Of a DNA stretch of 64,000 nucleotides, positions 19,550-28,391 are shown in pieces; positions within the stretch are counted from its first letter, which is position 1, and the number at the start of each line of letters is the position of its first letter. Position numbers and translations under genes: made by a program. The notes beneath the pieces are model-generated. The model was not told where the DNA came from and ran no database searches. It was given only the letters and a program-made list of their open reading frames with translations. The DNA comes from Candidatus Methanoperedentaceae archaeon. GTDB taxonomy: Archaea > Halobacteriota > Methanosarcinia > Methanosarcinales > Methanoperedenaceae. Location of the stretch: the NCBI GenBank assembly GCA_003104905.1, contig PQAS01000053.1, positions 62,001 through 126,000 of the forward strand, read 5' to 3'.

Positions 19550-22500
19550 GGATACTCCCTTCTTTGCGGCAATGAGAATGTAAATGTGCTTCCTTTACCC
19601 CACGCACTTTCCACTTTGATCCGGCCGCCTTGCATTTCCACAAGCTTCTTGCTGATCGAAAGTCCCAGTCCGGTACCTTCATATCGGCGCATTATACCGC
19701 TTTCAAGCTGAATGAATGGCTTGAAAAGATTGCCCATCTGTTCAGGTTTTATTCCTATTCCGGTATCGATTATATGTGTGATAATACGGCCGTCTTCGGC
19801 CTGGCATTTTACGCTTATTTCTCCTTTTTCCGTGAATTTGATGGCATTCTGGAGAAGGTTGAAAAGTATCTGTTCCACGCGCCGCCTATCGCCTATGATC
19901 ATCCCCACATTGGGTGCCACATCCAGATTTATCGGCAATCCCTTATTCATAGCGAGGGGTTCCAGAGACTTGACCGCCGTCTCTATCGCATTTCGCATAT
20001 CAAAAGGAGCGATAGACATCTGCACCTGCCCCGCTTCGATCTTGGAGATATCCAGCACATCATTGATGAGGGATAATAAATGGTCCGCGCTATTCTTTAC
20101 CATGCCCATCTGTTTGGTCTGTTCATCATTCAAAGGTCCGGCAAGGCCCTGAAGCATGATGCCGGAAAAACCGATGATGGAATTGAGGGGGGTGCGAAGT
20201 TCATGTGACATTGTGGCAAGAAAAGTGGATTTTAACCTGTCAGCCGATTCGGCGCGATCCCTTGCTTCGGCCAGTTCTGCTGTGCGCTCCCTGACCAGTT
20301 CTTCGAGATGATCGCGGTATTTTATCAGCTCTTCTTCTACCCGCTTGCGCTCTGAGATATCCTGCGCTGTCCCGCGCAACCCTATGATCTGACCCATGGT
20401 ATCACGCTTTGTTTCACTACGGGTTGTGATCCAGCGACTCGGTCCTTCGGTACGGGCTAACTCCAGATCGAGTTCGTATGATTCGCCTGTTTGCATATTT
20501 CTTTTTACTGCCGCATCCAGCCGTACTACGCTCTCAGGCGTGTACGCTTTTAGATGTTCTTCGTATCCGGGTGGACGCTGTGTCGGATCGAACCCGAAAA
20601 TGTGGTAATACTCTTCTGACCATGTGATAGTATCCGTTCTTGCATCCCAATCCCAGCTACCAATCTTTGCTAAACGCTGAGCTTCTTTCAAATCTTTCTC
20701 GCTCTTACGCAATGCCTCCTCGGCCCCCTTACGTTCAGTGATATCTCGGTTTACGCTGATATATCCGGATATCCGCCCTTTTTCGTCATGGAGAACTATT
20801 GATGACACTTCAACGGGAATACGCGTCCCATCCTTTCGCGCTTGGGTTACTTCTCCCCGCCACCTGCCTGCCGCCGCAATTGTGCGCAGCATTTCATCCT
20901 TGTCTACGCCTCCATAATCCGTCAGCTCTATTTCGAGGCCGGATCGGCCGAGCACTTCTTCTGCCTTCCAGCCGTAAAGCGACTCTGCGGCAGCGTTCCA
21001 GGCTGTCAGTTTATAATTCTCGTCAGAGGCAACAATTGCATCATTAACATTGGCCAGCAAAGCGGCCTGGTAGCGCACTTGTTCTTCGGCCTTCTTGCGC
21101 TCGGTGATGTCTTCACCTGAACTTATTATTTCTATGATCCGCCCTTTATCGTCTCGAATAAGCTTGTTGTGCCAGGCGATTAGTCTTTCTTCACCTTTTC
21201 GGTTCAAAATCTCGTTCTCATAAAATTCAACAGGCTCAAGTTCACCCGATATCAACTTTGAAAAAACCTTTTTTATATCCCCGCGCAGCCTCTCCGGGAC
21301 AAAATTGTCAAACCAGTTCTTACCGATTATTTCATTCCCGGGATAACCCAGGATTTCACATCCTCTCCTGTTGATAAGTTCAACTTTTTGTTCGTTGTTA
21401 ATTATGACAAACATTGCTCCTGCGGTCTCAAAATACAACATTGATTTGTTCCTTTCCCGTTTAATTTCCTCCTCTGCACGTTTTCGCCTGGTAATATCTG
21501 TCAACATTCCAAAGGAGCCTGCGAATCTGTTCGTATCATCGAAAATCGGTGCAGCAGAAACGATACAACAGATGCTTCCACCATCTTTACGCAGGAAATG
21601 GCGTTCGTATATGGATTTTTTTCCATTTATGCGATCAAGCATTTCTTTATGGTGGTCAGCCATTTCTTCTGCCACCACGAACTCATCCAGTTTCCTTCCA
21701 ATCATTTCACTGGCGGTATAGCCGAACATATCAAGGATGTGACTGTTAACAAATGTAGTCATACGTTCTTGATCTATCACCCATATCCCTTCATTGGCTG
21801 TCTCAACAATTTGACGATATTTTTCCCTGCTCTCCTTCAGAGCTTCCTGGGCTTTTTGCCTCTGGGTGATCTCTTCTCTTAGCGCCACATAAGGCCGGTT
21901 GACTGAGATGATGAAAATGCCCCAATAGATCATAATATATGCAGCAACTTTGAAAACATGTCCAAGCATATTGAATGTGTCAAAGGCGCTTTTGTAGAAG
22001 GTGAAAGCAAGTTCACCAAAAATACTGAGAATGATCGCTCCAAGAAAATACAGAAGCAACTCTTCCTTTGGCATGCGTCTCCAGTAAGCAAGACCCGCAA
22101 GGATCAATAATCCTATGATAATATATTCCGCAGTTATCTTGAACAAAGTGAGACCTTTACCCTCCACGAACATGAGCGGAAGATAGGGTTGAAAATATAT
22201 TACGGAAATAAAAAGCGTTGCAGGAACAGCTAAAGCGCCAGCCAGGATATAATTTTTATTCAGTTTCCAGCTCTGATGCCCATTCACAAAATATATACTT
22301 GCAAGCATTGAAGCAGCAAATAAAAATCTGCCGGATATCCAGAAAAGGATGCTCTTATTAGTTGAGCTGGGAGTTATGAAATCCGGCATGCCGGGAAAAC
22401 TGAGCGTATGCATGAAGTCGATAAGCCCGATAGAAAGGAAAGAACAGGATATAAGAAGCGTCTGCCAGTGCTTTGATTTGTCATATGTATTCCACCCTAT

Positions 22501-22647
22501 AATAGCAATAGAAAGTGAAACAATGATACTAAAAAATTCTACAATGTTGTGAAATACAAGATATGATGGGACATTTACCGTCCGGTAAAACAAGGCGGGG
22601 AATAGGTTAACTAGCAGGAAAGAAAATAATGAAAAGAGGAAGATCAT
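19546..22647 (-). CDS. MASE3-PAS4 hybrid-less sensor histidine kinase
   Basis: 1033 residues from the ATG at 22647. A MASE3 membrane domain (about 1-255; HNIVEFFSIIVSLSI, DFMHTLSFPGMPDF) is followed by four PAS domains, a coiled coil, HisKA with TMSHELRTPLNSIIGF and an ATPase with LLQNAIKFTEKG, DTGIGIKPEQ and GTGLGLSISKKL. All catalytic motifs are intact; there is no attached receiver. The frame stays open upstream to 22680, where an ATT codon sits six bases after GGAGGG and would add DLKRRNSLIL before the first membrane helix, so the true start may be this unusual AUU (see findings). It is the first large gene of the operon running to 10539. Confidence 0.9.
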   Translation of the reverse strand: MIFLFSLFSFLLVNLFPALFYRTVNVPSYLVFHNIVEFFSIIVSLSIAIIGWNTYDKSKHWQTLLISCSFLSIGLIDFMHTLSFPGMPDFITPSSTNKSILFWISGRFLFAASMLASIYFVNGHQSWKLNKNYILAGALAVPATLFISVIYFQPYLPLMFVEGKGLTLFKITAEYIIIGLLILAGLAYWRRMPKEELLLYFLGAIILSIFGELAFTFYKSAFDTFNMLGHVFKVAAYIMIYWGIFIISVNRPYVALREEITQRQKAQEALKESREKYRQIVETANEGIWVIDQERMTTFVNSHILDMFGYTASEMIGRKLDEFVVAEEMADHHKEMLDRINGKKSIYERHFLRKDGGSICCIVSAAPIFDDTNRFAGSFGMLTDITRRKRAEEEIKRERNKSMLYFETAGAMFVIINNEQKVELINRRGCEILGYPGNEIIGKNWFDNFVPERLRGDIKKVFSKLISGELEPVEFYENEILNRKGEERLIAWHNKLIRDDKGRIIEIISSGEDITERKKAEEQVRYQAALLANVNDAIVASDENYKLTAWNAAAESLYGWKAEEVLGRSGLEIELTDYGGVDKDEMLRTIAAAGRWRGEVTQARKDGTRIPVEVSSIVLHDEKGRISGYISVNRDITERKGAEEALRKSEKDLKEAQRLAKIGSWDWDARTDTITWSEEYYHIFGFDPTQRPPGYEEHLKAYTPESVVRLDAAVKRNMQTGESYELDLELARTEGPSRWITTRSETKRDTMGQIIGLRGTAQDISERKRVEEELIKYRDHLEELVRERTAELAEARDRAESADRLKSTFLATMSHELRTPLNSIIGFSGIMLQGLAGPLNDEQTKQMGMVKNSADHLLSLINDVLDISKIEAGQVQMSIAPFDMRNAIETAVKSLEPLAMNKGLPINLDVAPNVGMIIGDRRRVEQILFNLLQNAIKFTEKGEISVKCQAEDGRIITHIIDTGIGIKPEQMGNLFKPFIQLESGIMRRYEGTGLGLSISKKLVEMQGGRIKVESAWGKGSTFTFSLPQRREYP

Positions 22648-22675
22648 CAGGATCAGGGAGTTACGTCTCTTTAAA

Positions 22676-22765
22676 TCAATAAAGAGCCCTCCAGTTGCGA
22701 TCGTATATCCAACTCTTATTTCCAGAAGGTAAACCCTCTGCTATCCACTCATTATTGCTTTCCAT
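22676..22765 (-). CDS. Possible 29-residue leader peptide before the MASE3 kinase
   Basis: A short frame begins at ATG 22765 with GGAG five bases upstream and encodes 29 residues, beginning MESNNEWIAEG and ending RNWRALY, with three tryptophans. Its TGA stop overlaps the proposed AUU start of the kinase (ATTGA), mirroring the ATGA overlaps used throughout the operon. I do not recognise the peptide. It could be a genuine small protein, a translation-coupling leader, or chance. Confidence 0.4.
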   Translation of the reverse strand: MESNNEWIAEGLPSGNKSWIYDRNWRALY

Positions 22766-23017
22766 GAATTCTCCACTAACCCAAACGCCCAAAGGTCACG
22801 TTTTTATGACGTCCTGGAAATATTCAATTATTATAATGATGTATTTCTATTATATTAAAATGATGTTTTTTACAATATTGCTATTGAATTAAGGGGACTT
22901 CATATTTATTCATAACTACGAATTTAAAACATCAAACTTTTTTTTTCTGACCCTTTTTTCAGCTTTTCAGAGGGAAAATAGCGGGCATGGACACCCCATG
23001 ACCATCGACGGATAACC

Positions 23018-23024
23018 TTAAATA
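23018..23024 (+). promoter_or_regulatory. TATA box (TTAAATA) for the small RNA
   Basis: TTAAATA lies about 25 bases before the predicted 5' end of the structured RNA and within an otherwise gene-free stretch (22766-23278). The rest of that stretch, 22766-23010, is AT-rich and shows nothing else I can name. Confidence 0.4.
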
Positions 23025-23044
23025 CCACATACACCATATCATAT

Positions 23045-23157
23045 TAATGATGATGATGACTGTGTGAACCGTGTCCGAGCCCGACCTCCTAACGGGTGCT
23101 CCTCTGTTCGCTATATGGGGGTGTGAATCCCCCCTCGGACAAACCTCATTTTTTTTT
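23045..23157 (+). ncRNA. Structured small RNA candidate with tRNA-like outer stem
   Basis: A three-way fold can be drawn by eye. An outer perfect 7-bp stem joins 23073-23079 (GTCCGAG) to 23134-23140 (CTCGGAC); an inner 4-bp stem joins 23080-23083 (CCCG) to 23093-23096 (CGGG); a perfect 5-bp GC stem joins 23117-23121 to 23129-23133 around a 7-base loop TGTGAAT. It resembles the acceptor, D and T arms of a tRNA, but there is no valid anticodon arm and no spacer after the first stem. An upstream TATA box and a downstream run of nine T support independent transcription. Family unknown; it lies just upstream of trpS. Confidence 0.5.
23149..23157 (+). terminator. Oligo-T terminator of the small RNA
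   Basis: Nine consecutive T residues follow the closing stem of the structured RNA by eight bases. Oligo-T stretches are the usual intrinsic termination signal in archaea. Confidence 0.5.
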
Positions 23158-23255
23158 CTTGACTTCGGCTAAATTGGGCTTTAAAGAAAAAAAATCCGAT
23201 ATGTATAATCAACCACGGAGCTCCCAGAGTTTTAAACCGCAGAAAGTGTCAAATA

Positions 23256-23263
23256 TTTATAAA
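23256..23263 (+). promoter_or_regulatory. TATA box of trpS; transcript probably leaderless
   Basis: TTTATAAA is centred about 20 bases before the trpS ATG at 23279. The expected transcription start therefore falls at or next to the start codon and no Shine-Dalgarno site is present, indicating a leaderless mRNA. Confidence 0.55.
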
Positions 23264-23278
23264 TCCTGAATAGGGTAC

Positions 23279-24604
23279 ATGACCACTCTTGATCCCTGGG
23301 GCGCTGTCAAAATAGATAACTACTCCAAATTATTTGATGAATTCGGCATTTCAAGGTTTGACGAACTCCTAAAACATATAGAGAATCCCCACAGGTATAT
23401 GCGAAGGCATGTAATTTTCGGGCACAGAAGCTATGAGTCCGTCCTTTGGGCGATGATTTTCAAAAGACCTTTTGCGGCAATGAGCGGATTTATGCCTACA
23501 GGAAGAGTCCACCTTGGACATAAAATGGTCATGGAAGAGATAATCTGGCATCAATCGCAGGGCGGGGATGCATTCCTGGCGATAGCGGACATGGAAGCGC
23601 ATGCCGTAAGGGGAAAAACCTGGAAGGAATGCCGGGAATTTGGAATAAATGAATATATCTTAAGCGCAATAGCTCTTGGTCTTGAGCCTGGCGCACATAT
23701 TTATTTCCAGTCTGAATCTGATCCGGTAAAAGACCTTTCATTTGAACTTGGGATAAAAGCGAATTTCTCTGAGCTATCCGCCATATATGGTTTTTCAGGA
23801 CAGACAAATGTTGCTCATATGGTGAGCGCCCTTACGCAGAGCGCTGACATCCTGCACCCGCAGTTGAAAAAATTCGGTGGCCCAAAACCAGTAGTAATTC
23901 CGGTCGGTTCAGACCAGGACCCGCATATCAGGCTTACAAGAGGGCTTGCTTATAAGATGAATATGTTTATTGTGGAACCACGAGGTGTCCAACCTGGTAC
24001 CTTTCCAATAGATACCGAAGGTAAGACATTCGTGAGCGTTCGTGGGAAGTCAGCCCCGAAAGATGCCTTAAAAGAGATTGCAAAGCGCACCGGCGGAAAA
24101 CTCTATGAAGAACATGTGGATATTTTGATTTCAAAACAAACCCTGGAGCAGGTGGAATCGATTGTGCGTGAAGTGGAATTGAAATATGGAGGATATGCTT
24201 TCATGCCGCCTGCATCCACTTATCATAAATTCATGACAGGTTTGCAGGGGGGCAAAATGTCAAGCAGCATCCCGGAAAGCTATATTGCCCTCACGGACAA
24301 ACCAGAAGAGGGGGCAAAAAAAGTGATGCGTGCAATAACAGGCGGCAGAGTGACGCTTGAAGAGCAGAAAAAGCTTGGTGGAGAGCCGGATAAATGCAGT
24401 GTGTATGAGTTATTGTTATATCATCTCATCGAGGATGATAATCAGCTCCTTGAGGTCTATAAAGACTGTGTGGGAGGCACGCGTGTATGCGGAAATTGCA
24501 AGAAATTCACTGCAGAGCTCATGCGGGAATTCCTGAAAGACCACCAGGAAAAAAGAGAGAAAGCCAGGGAGAGGCTGGGTGAGTTCGGGTTAAAAGACGT
24601 TTGA
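23279..24604 (+). CDS. trpS: Tryptophanyl-tRNA synthetase, archaeal type
   Basis: 441 residues. It charges tRNA-Trp with tryptophan in the cytosol. The class I signatures are present: [11 protein letters not shown] (HIGH motif, around residue 78) and KMSSS starting near K326. The archaeal/eukaryal-type N-terminal extension ([14 protein letters not shown]) and the conserved [14 protein letters not shown] segment identify TrpRS rather than TyrRS. A C-terminal CGNCKKF pair of cysteines is present. The gene stands alone on the plus strand between the small RNA and the convergent RNA-ligase operon, separated from the latter by only 29 bases. Confidence 0.95.
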   Translation: MTTLDPWGAVKIDNYSKLFDEFGISRFDELLKHIENPHRYMRRHVIFGHRSYESVLWAMIFKRPFAAMSGFMPTGRVHLGHKMVMEEIIWHQSQGGDAFLAIADMEAHAVRGKTWKECREFGINEYILSAIALGLEPGAHIYFQSESDPVKDLSFELGIKANFSELSAIYGFSGQTNVAHMVSALTQSADILHPQLKKFGGPKPVVIPVGSDQDPHIRLTRGLAYKMNMFIVEPRGVQPGTFPIDTEGKTFVSVRGKSAPKDALKEIAKRTGGKLYEEHVDILISKQTLEQVESIVREVELKYGGYAFMPPASTYHKFMTGLQGGKMSSSIPESYIALTDKPEEGAKKVMRAITGGRVTLEEQKKLGGEPDKCSVYELLLYHLIEDDNQLLEVYKDCVGGTRVCGNCKKFTAELMREFLKDHQEKREKARERLGEFGLKDV

Positions 24605-24633
24605 GATTTGGAACGCAGATACCTGCCCGTTGG

Positions 24634-25800
24634 CTAACTCCACATCTGGCCTCCAAGTATTGTTTCAGTCTTATCGTTGGTGCTCTGGTGAATTTTTCTT
24701 ATCCTGACAAGATATTCATCCCCTATTTTTTCAGGATGCCCAAAAACTGCATCCACTCCCAGCAGCCTCAGGTAATCTTCAAATTCCGCAATGGTCTTTA
24801 GGTTTTTCACCCTCAACTGCACATTCTCTGCAATGCGTTCACCGGCTTTTTTCTTTTTAATGGTAGAGATCATGGGCAAGAGAATGCTTTCCCCGAGTTC
24901 CCGGCATCTTTTCGTTATGCTTTCCTCGTTCTCATCCCATTCTACAGATTGGAATGCTTCCCTGCATACCCTTCCGAAGAAAAAGTCGCGCCCGAAATCA
25001 TTGTAGAATTCAAAAGCATATTTGAGGTCAGCGCAATTACTTAGCGAGCTGGTGTATTTGACGGGGGGCAGGATCATCTCAGGGTCTTTGATGACAACGC
25101 CTTCCCGCAAAGTATTCCCGAAACTCTTTATGATGTCTGTTATTGCTTCATGAGCCTTTCCAACCTCAAATTCTCCATAAAGATGCACTGACCTGATACC
25201 GTATTCATCCATAAGTTTTCTTCTTTCCATAACACTCATGGGAGCGCCTGAATTTATCTTCCTGACATCAAATGTAAAAAAATCAAGGGACTCTATATTG
25301 TAAAATGTTTTGGGAACATAAGGGCTATCCGGTCCTACCATCTCACCGCAAAGCACAAGGTCGGGATGATCATGAAAAAAATCCCGCCTGAGCAAATAAT
25401 TTACTTTCTCGGTAGTATAAGGGCATATAAAACCGCCGCGTGTAAGCGCTACAACCTTATCGCCGATAAGTGCCACCCTGACGTTATAGCCATTCATTTT
25501 CTCTTCGACTGCCACTTTCCTGCAGGAGGAAAAATGTTTAAGCAGCGCCGGATACAGCATCAAAGTACGCGATATCTTGGGGAAACCGCGTATTGCTTTG
25601 AATGGTTCAAGGAATAGCGCTGTTCCTCCTTCTACTGAGGAAACAGGCTTATCAAACCTGAATAATTCCTGTTTCCCGTGAACATACTGCAGCGTCTTTC
25701 GTTTAAGCGCCCCCGTAATATTATGTTCCGGAATGCTCAGGAGGCTGGATATTTTTTCAATATCAAGTTTATTTGTTAATTCTGAGACATCCCGTCTCAT
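24634..25800 (-). CDS. ATP-dependent RNA ligase, archaeal Pab1020/Rnl3-like
   Basis: 388 residues. The nucleotidyltransferase core has motif I KMNGYNVR with the adenylated lysine K101, motif III-like SLDFFTFDVR, motif IV-like EGVVIKDP and a downstream lysine in ADLKYAFEF (motif V). A helical C-terminal domain follows, as in the dimeric archaeal RNA ligases that circularise or join RNA ends. It is the last gene of the operon with five CBS-domain proteins, overlapping the stop of the upstream CBS gene by four bases. This suggests expression tied to adenylate-sensing regulators, although no direct link is shown by sequence. Confidence 0.88.
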   Translation of the reverse strand: MRRDVSELTNKLDIEKISSLLSIPEHNITGALKRKTLQYVHGKQELFRFDKPVSSVEGGTALFLEPFKAIRGFPKISRTLMLYPALLKHFSSCRKVAVEEKMNGYNVRVALIGDKVVALTRGGFICPYTTEKVNYLLRRDFFHDHPDLVLCGEMVGPDSPYVPKTFYNIESLDFFTFDVRKINSGAPMSVMERRKLMDEYGIRSVHLYGEFEVGKAHEAITDIIKSFGNTLREGVVIKDPEMILPPVKYTSSLSNCADLKYAFEFYNDFGRDFFFGRVCREAFQSVEWDENEESITKRCRELGESILLPMISTIKKKKAGERIAENVQLRVKNLKTIAEFEDYLRLLGVDAVFGHPEKIGDEYLVRIRKIHQSTNDKTETILGGQMWS

Positions 25801-26579
25801 CCTCTGGCCGCCAGGTACTTTATGATCTCTCGCCTGCTGATCACGCCCACCATTTCATCCTTCAAATTCAACACGGGCACTCCACCAATGTTTTCATTGA
25901 GAAGAGTCGATATTACTTCAGTTATCGGTGTATTTGTGCGGACTGATATCACATTGCGGGTCATGATGTCACCCACAATGAGATTCCTGATCCTCTCATC
26001 CTGCTGGTTGTCAGGCACAAGAGCTCTGAAATTCATCATCGCTTTTGCAACATCTCTTTCAGTTATAATTCCTACGATATCGCCATTTTCTATAATAGGC
26101 AATCTTCCGATGTCATTATCCAGCATTATGCGCCTTCCGTGGGAAACCCTGTCGCCAGGACTTATGGTAATCGGATCTTTCATTATCTGTGCCGCATATC
26201 CTTTTACATCCCTGATATTTTTCAGGATCTCATGAGGGGTTACCCAACCAAGGATTTTGCTATTTTCCATAATGATAAGGATCCCGCCGTTTCTGTCCAT
26301 CAATGCTATCGCATCCTTAATATCCATATCAGGGAGTACTCTGGCGAATTTATCAGTGGTTGCAGCTGCCACATGCAGAGATGATGCCGGAAGATTGGAG
26401 GTCTTCCAGGTGCCAAGTTTGTCTGCAATGCTTCTCATTGTGATAACGCCCATTGCCTCTGTTCCGTTGATCACAAGCAGCCTTCGAGTATCATACTTAT
26501 CCATCAGGTCCATTGCATGTGAAATCTTATCTGATTTATGCACAGTAAATGGTTCGCACATTATGTTTCTGATTTTCAT
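25797..26579 (-). CDS. Four-CBS-domain protein (CBS protein 5 of 5)
   Basis: 260 residues consisting of two Bateman modules (four CBS motifs). Diagnostic segments are RRLLVINGTEAMGVITMRS, GRLPIIENGDIVGIITERD and GGVPVLNLKDEMVGVISRRE. CBS pairs usually bind adenine nucleotides and regulate an attached or partner enzyme; there is no attached domain here. Its 3' end overlaps the RNA ligase start (ATGA), the tightest coupling in this operon, so the ligase is the most plausible partner. This is inference. Confidence 0.9.
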   Translation of the reverse strand: MKIRNIMCEPFTVHKSDKISHAMDLMDKYDTRRLLVINGTEAMGVITMRSIADKLGTWKTSNLPASSLHVAAATTDKFARVLPDMDIKDAIALMDRNGGILIIMENSKILGWVTPHEILKNIRDVKGYAAQIMKDPITISPGDRVSHGRRIMLDNDIGRLPIIENGDIVGIITERDVAKAMMNFRALVPDNQQDERIRNLIVGDIMTRNVISVRTNTPITEVISTLLNENIGGVPVLNLKDEMVGVISRREIIKYLAARG

Positions 26580-26588
26580 GGTATCATC

Positions 26589-27437
26589 TCACATTGTCAT
26601 TATTGTCTTTATAATATTCTCCCCGGTCAAAATTCCCATAACACCATTGCCCATCACAGAAAGGCCATTGATCCTTTCTTTTACCATCATGCCCGCCGCA
26701 ACGGTCGCAAGGTCTTCATTATTTACATTGACAATCGGGCTTGACATAATATCTTCCGCGACAAGGGGTACTTCATCAACATACCTGTTTTGTTTTCTTC
26801 CTGCAGAGCTGTCTTTTCGCGTCATTTTAATAACTTTCTGCGGGAGGCCGCCAGTTTTGTCCTTCATTTCCGTGAAGGTGAGATTTGAATTGGTAATGAT
26901 CCCCACAGGCTTATCATTATCCTCAAGAACAATTGCCCTGTCAATTGAATTTGCCTGAAGCTCGTGTATTATGTGGCTTATTGTATGATGCCTGTGGACC
27001 GTCAATGCCGGATCGATCTTCAGATCCTTTACTTTCATGTCAAGATCCAGTTCTGAGAAATATCTTATCAAATCCCATTTGGTAGCTATTCCTATAACTT
27101 CATCTTTATTGTTCACTACCGGCAGCCCACCGATATTGTTTTCTGTCATAAGTTCGGCCAGCTGCCTGGGAGTCGCATCAGGGAATATCGTTATAAGGCT
27201 CTCGGTCATCACTTTCCTTACAGGTATATCATCGATCGGACGCCTGCGCCATTGAGGTTCTGCCTGGTTAAGTCTTTTAACGATATCTTTCTTTGTGACC
27301 ATTCCTATGGGCTTATTATCCTCAATAATTACAAGTCTGCCTATCTTATGGCGAAGCATCAGATTTCTTGCTCTTGCCACCGTTTCATCAGGCGATACAA
27401 CATAAACAGGTGCACTCATTATATCTTTTATTTTCAT
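26589..27437 (-). CDS. Four-CBS-domain protein (CBS protein 4 of 5)
   Basis: 282 residues, four CBS motifs: GRLVIIEDNKPIGMVTKKD, GGLPVVNNKDEVIGIATKWD, DRAIVLEDNDKPVGIITNS and a degenerate fourth, NGLSVMGNGVMGILTGE. A basic linker (KMTRKDSSAGRKQNR) separates the third and fourth motifs. It is nine bases from each neighbouring gene. No catalytic or DNA-binding domain is visible. Confidence 0.9.
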   Translation of the reverse strand: MKIKDIMSAPVYVVSPDETVARARNLMLRHKIGRLVIIEDNKPIGMVTKKDIVKRLNQAEPQWRRRPIDDIPVRKVMTESLITIFPDATPRQLAELMTENNIGGLPVVNNKDEVIGIATKWDLIRYFSELDLDMKVKDLKIDPALTVHRHHTISHIIHELQANSIDRAIVLEDNDKPVGIITNSNLTFTEMKDKTGGLPQKVIKMTRKDSSAGRKQNRYVDEVPLVAEDIMSSPIVNVNNEDLATVAAGMMVKERINGLSVMGNGVMGILTGENIIKTIMTM

Positions 27438-27446
27438 AAAAACCTC

Positions 27447-28382
27447 TTAAGTAGCCATTGCCCGGACAATATCTCGTTCGGTTATTATTCCTTTCAATTC
27501 GCCATCTTCCATCACAGGCAGTGAGCCCACATCCTTATCAAGCATCACATTTGCAGCTTCACCAAGGTCAACATCCGACTTCGTAAAAATAATGTCCCTT
27601 CTTAGAAGGGAGCTGACCGAAACTTCAAAAACTTCCCTGGCATTCCCGGTGACAAGCCGGTTAAATATGTCACCGCTTCCCAGAAAACGCATAATATCCG
27701 AAGCTGTAATAATACCGATCAGAACATTATCCCGAAGGACCGGAAGTCTCCTGAAACCATGATTTATCATAGATTTGGTGGCTGCCCCGATAGACATATC
27801 CGAAGGTGCTGTCACAATTTTTTTACTCATGTATCCTTCAACGTTCTTTCCCGAAACAATGCCGGATATCAGGAAAACAAAATCCCTCTCGGAAATTATT
27901 GCCTTCACAGTTCCATCCGCATCCGTTATCGGGATCCCTCCTATATTCTCTTTCATCATAGTGTTCAATGCATCTTTCAACGAGTCTTTTACATTAAGTG
28001 ATACAACATTTGTTTCCATGATCTCACTAATGCTGCCATTTACGGCTGCGAGCAGATTTCCCTTGAACTTATTTTTTATTATCAGATTTCTCTTTCCGCC
28101 TCCAAGGAAATCCACAATATCATTTGAGGTAACGATACCTAACAGGTGTTTGGTCCCGGGGTCTGCTATGGGTATTCTTCTAAAACCGTGATTTAGCATG
28201 GTCTTTACAGCTTCTATCACAGGCATCGTAGGGGGAATAGTGACAACTTCATTTGATGCTATACTCATTATATCCCCGGATTTTTCTGAAATCCTCGATT
28301 TGAAATCTATGGGTGCCATGTTGCGCATATATCCCTTTCGACCCTGGTTTTCAATTCTCATATTATTGCCAGATTTATTCAT
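27447..28382 (-). CDS. Four-CBS-domain protein (CBS protein 3 of 5)
   Basis: 311 residues. After a basic N-terminal tail of about 35 residues come four CBS motifs: FRRIPIADPGTKHLLGIVTSND, GGIPITDADGTVKAIISERD, FRRLPVLRDNVLIGIITASD and GSLPVMEDGELKGIITERD. The paired MLNHGFRRIPI and MINHGFRRLPV segments show that the two halves of the protein arose by duplication. It is in the same tightly spaced operon. Confidence 0.9.
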   Translation of the reverse strand: MNKSGNNMRIENQGRKGYMRNMAPIDFKSRISEKSGDIMSIASNEVVTIPPTMPVIEAVKTMLNHGFRRIPIADPGTKHLLGIVTSNDIVDFLGGGKRNLIIKNKFKGNLLAAVNGSISEIMETNVVSLNVKDSLKDALNTMMKENIGGIPITDADGTVKAIISERDFVFLISGIVSGKNVEGYMSKKIVTAPSDMSIGAATKSMINHGFRRLPVLRDNVLIGIITASDIMRFLGSGDIFNRLVTGNAREVFEVSVSSLLRRDIIFTKSDVDLGEAANVMLDKDVGSLPVMEDGELKGIITERDIVRAMAT

Positions 28383-28391
28383 AAAACACCT

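Noticed and set aside
23045-23061. C/D-box guide RNA (ATGATGA repeats at the 5' end)
   Set aside because: A C-box-like ATGATGA exists, but no CTGA D-box occurs before the terminator.
23073-23140. tRNA gene
   Set aside because: Acceptor-, D- and T-like stems pair, but the 20-base centre cannot form an anticodon arm and the T-loop lacks the usual TTC. Listed as an unassigned structured RNA instead.
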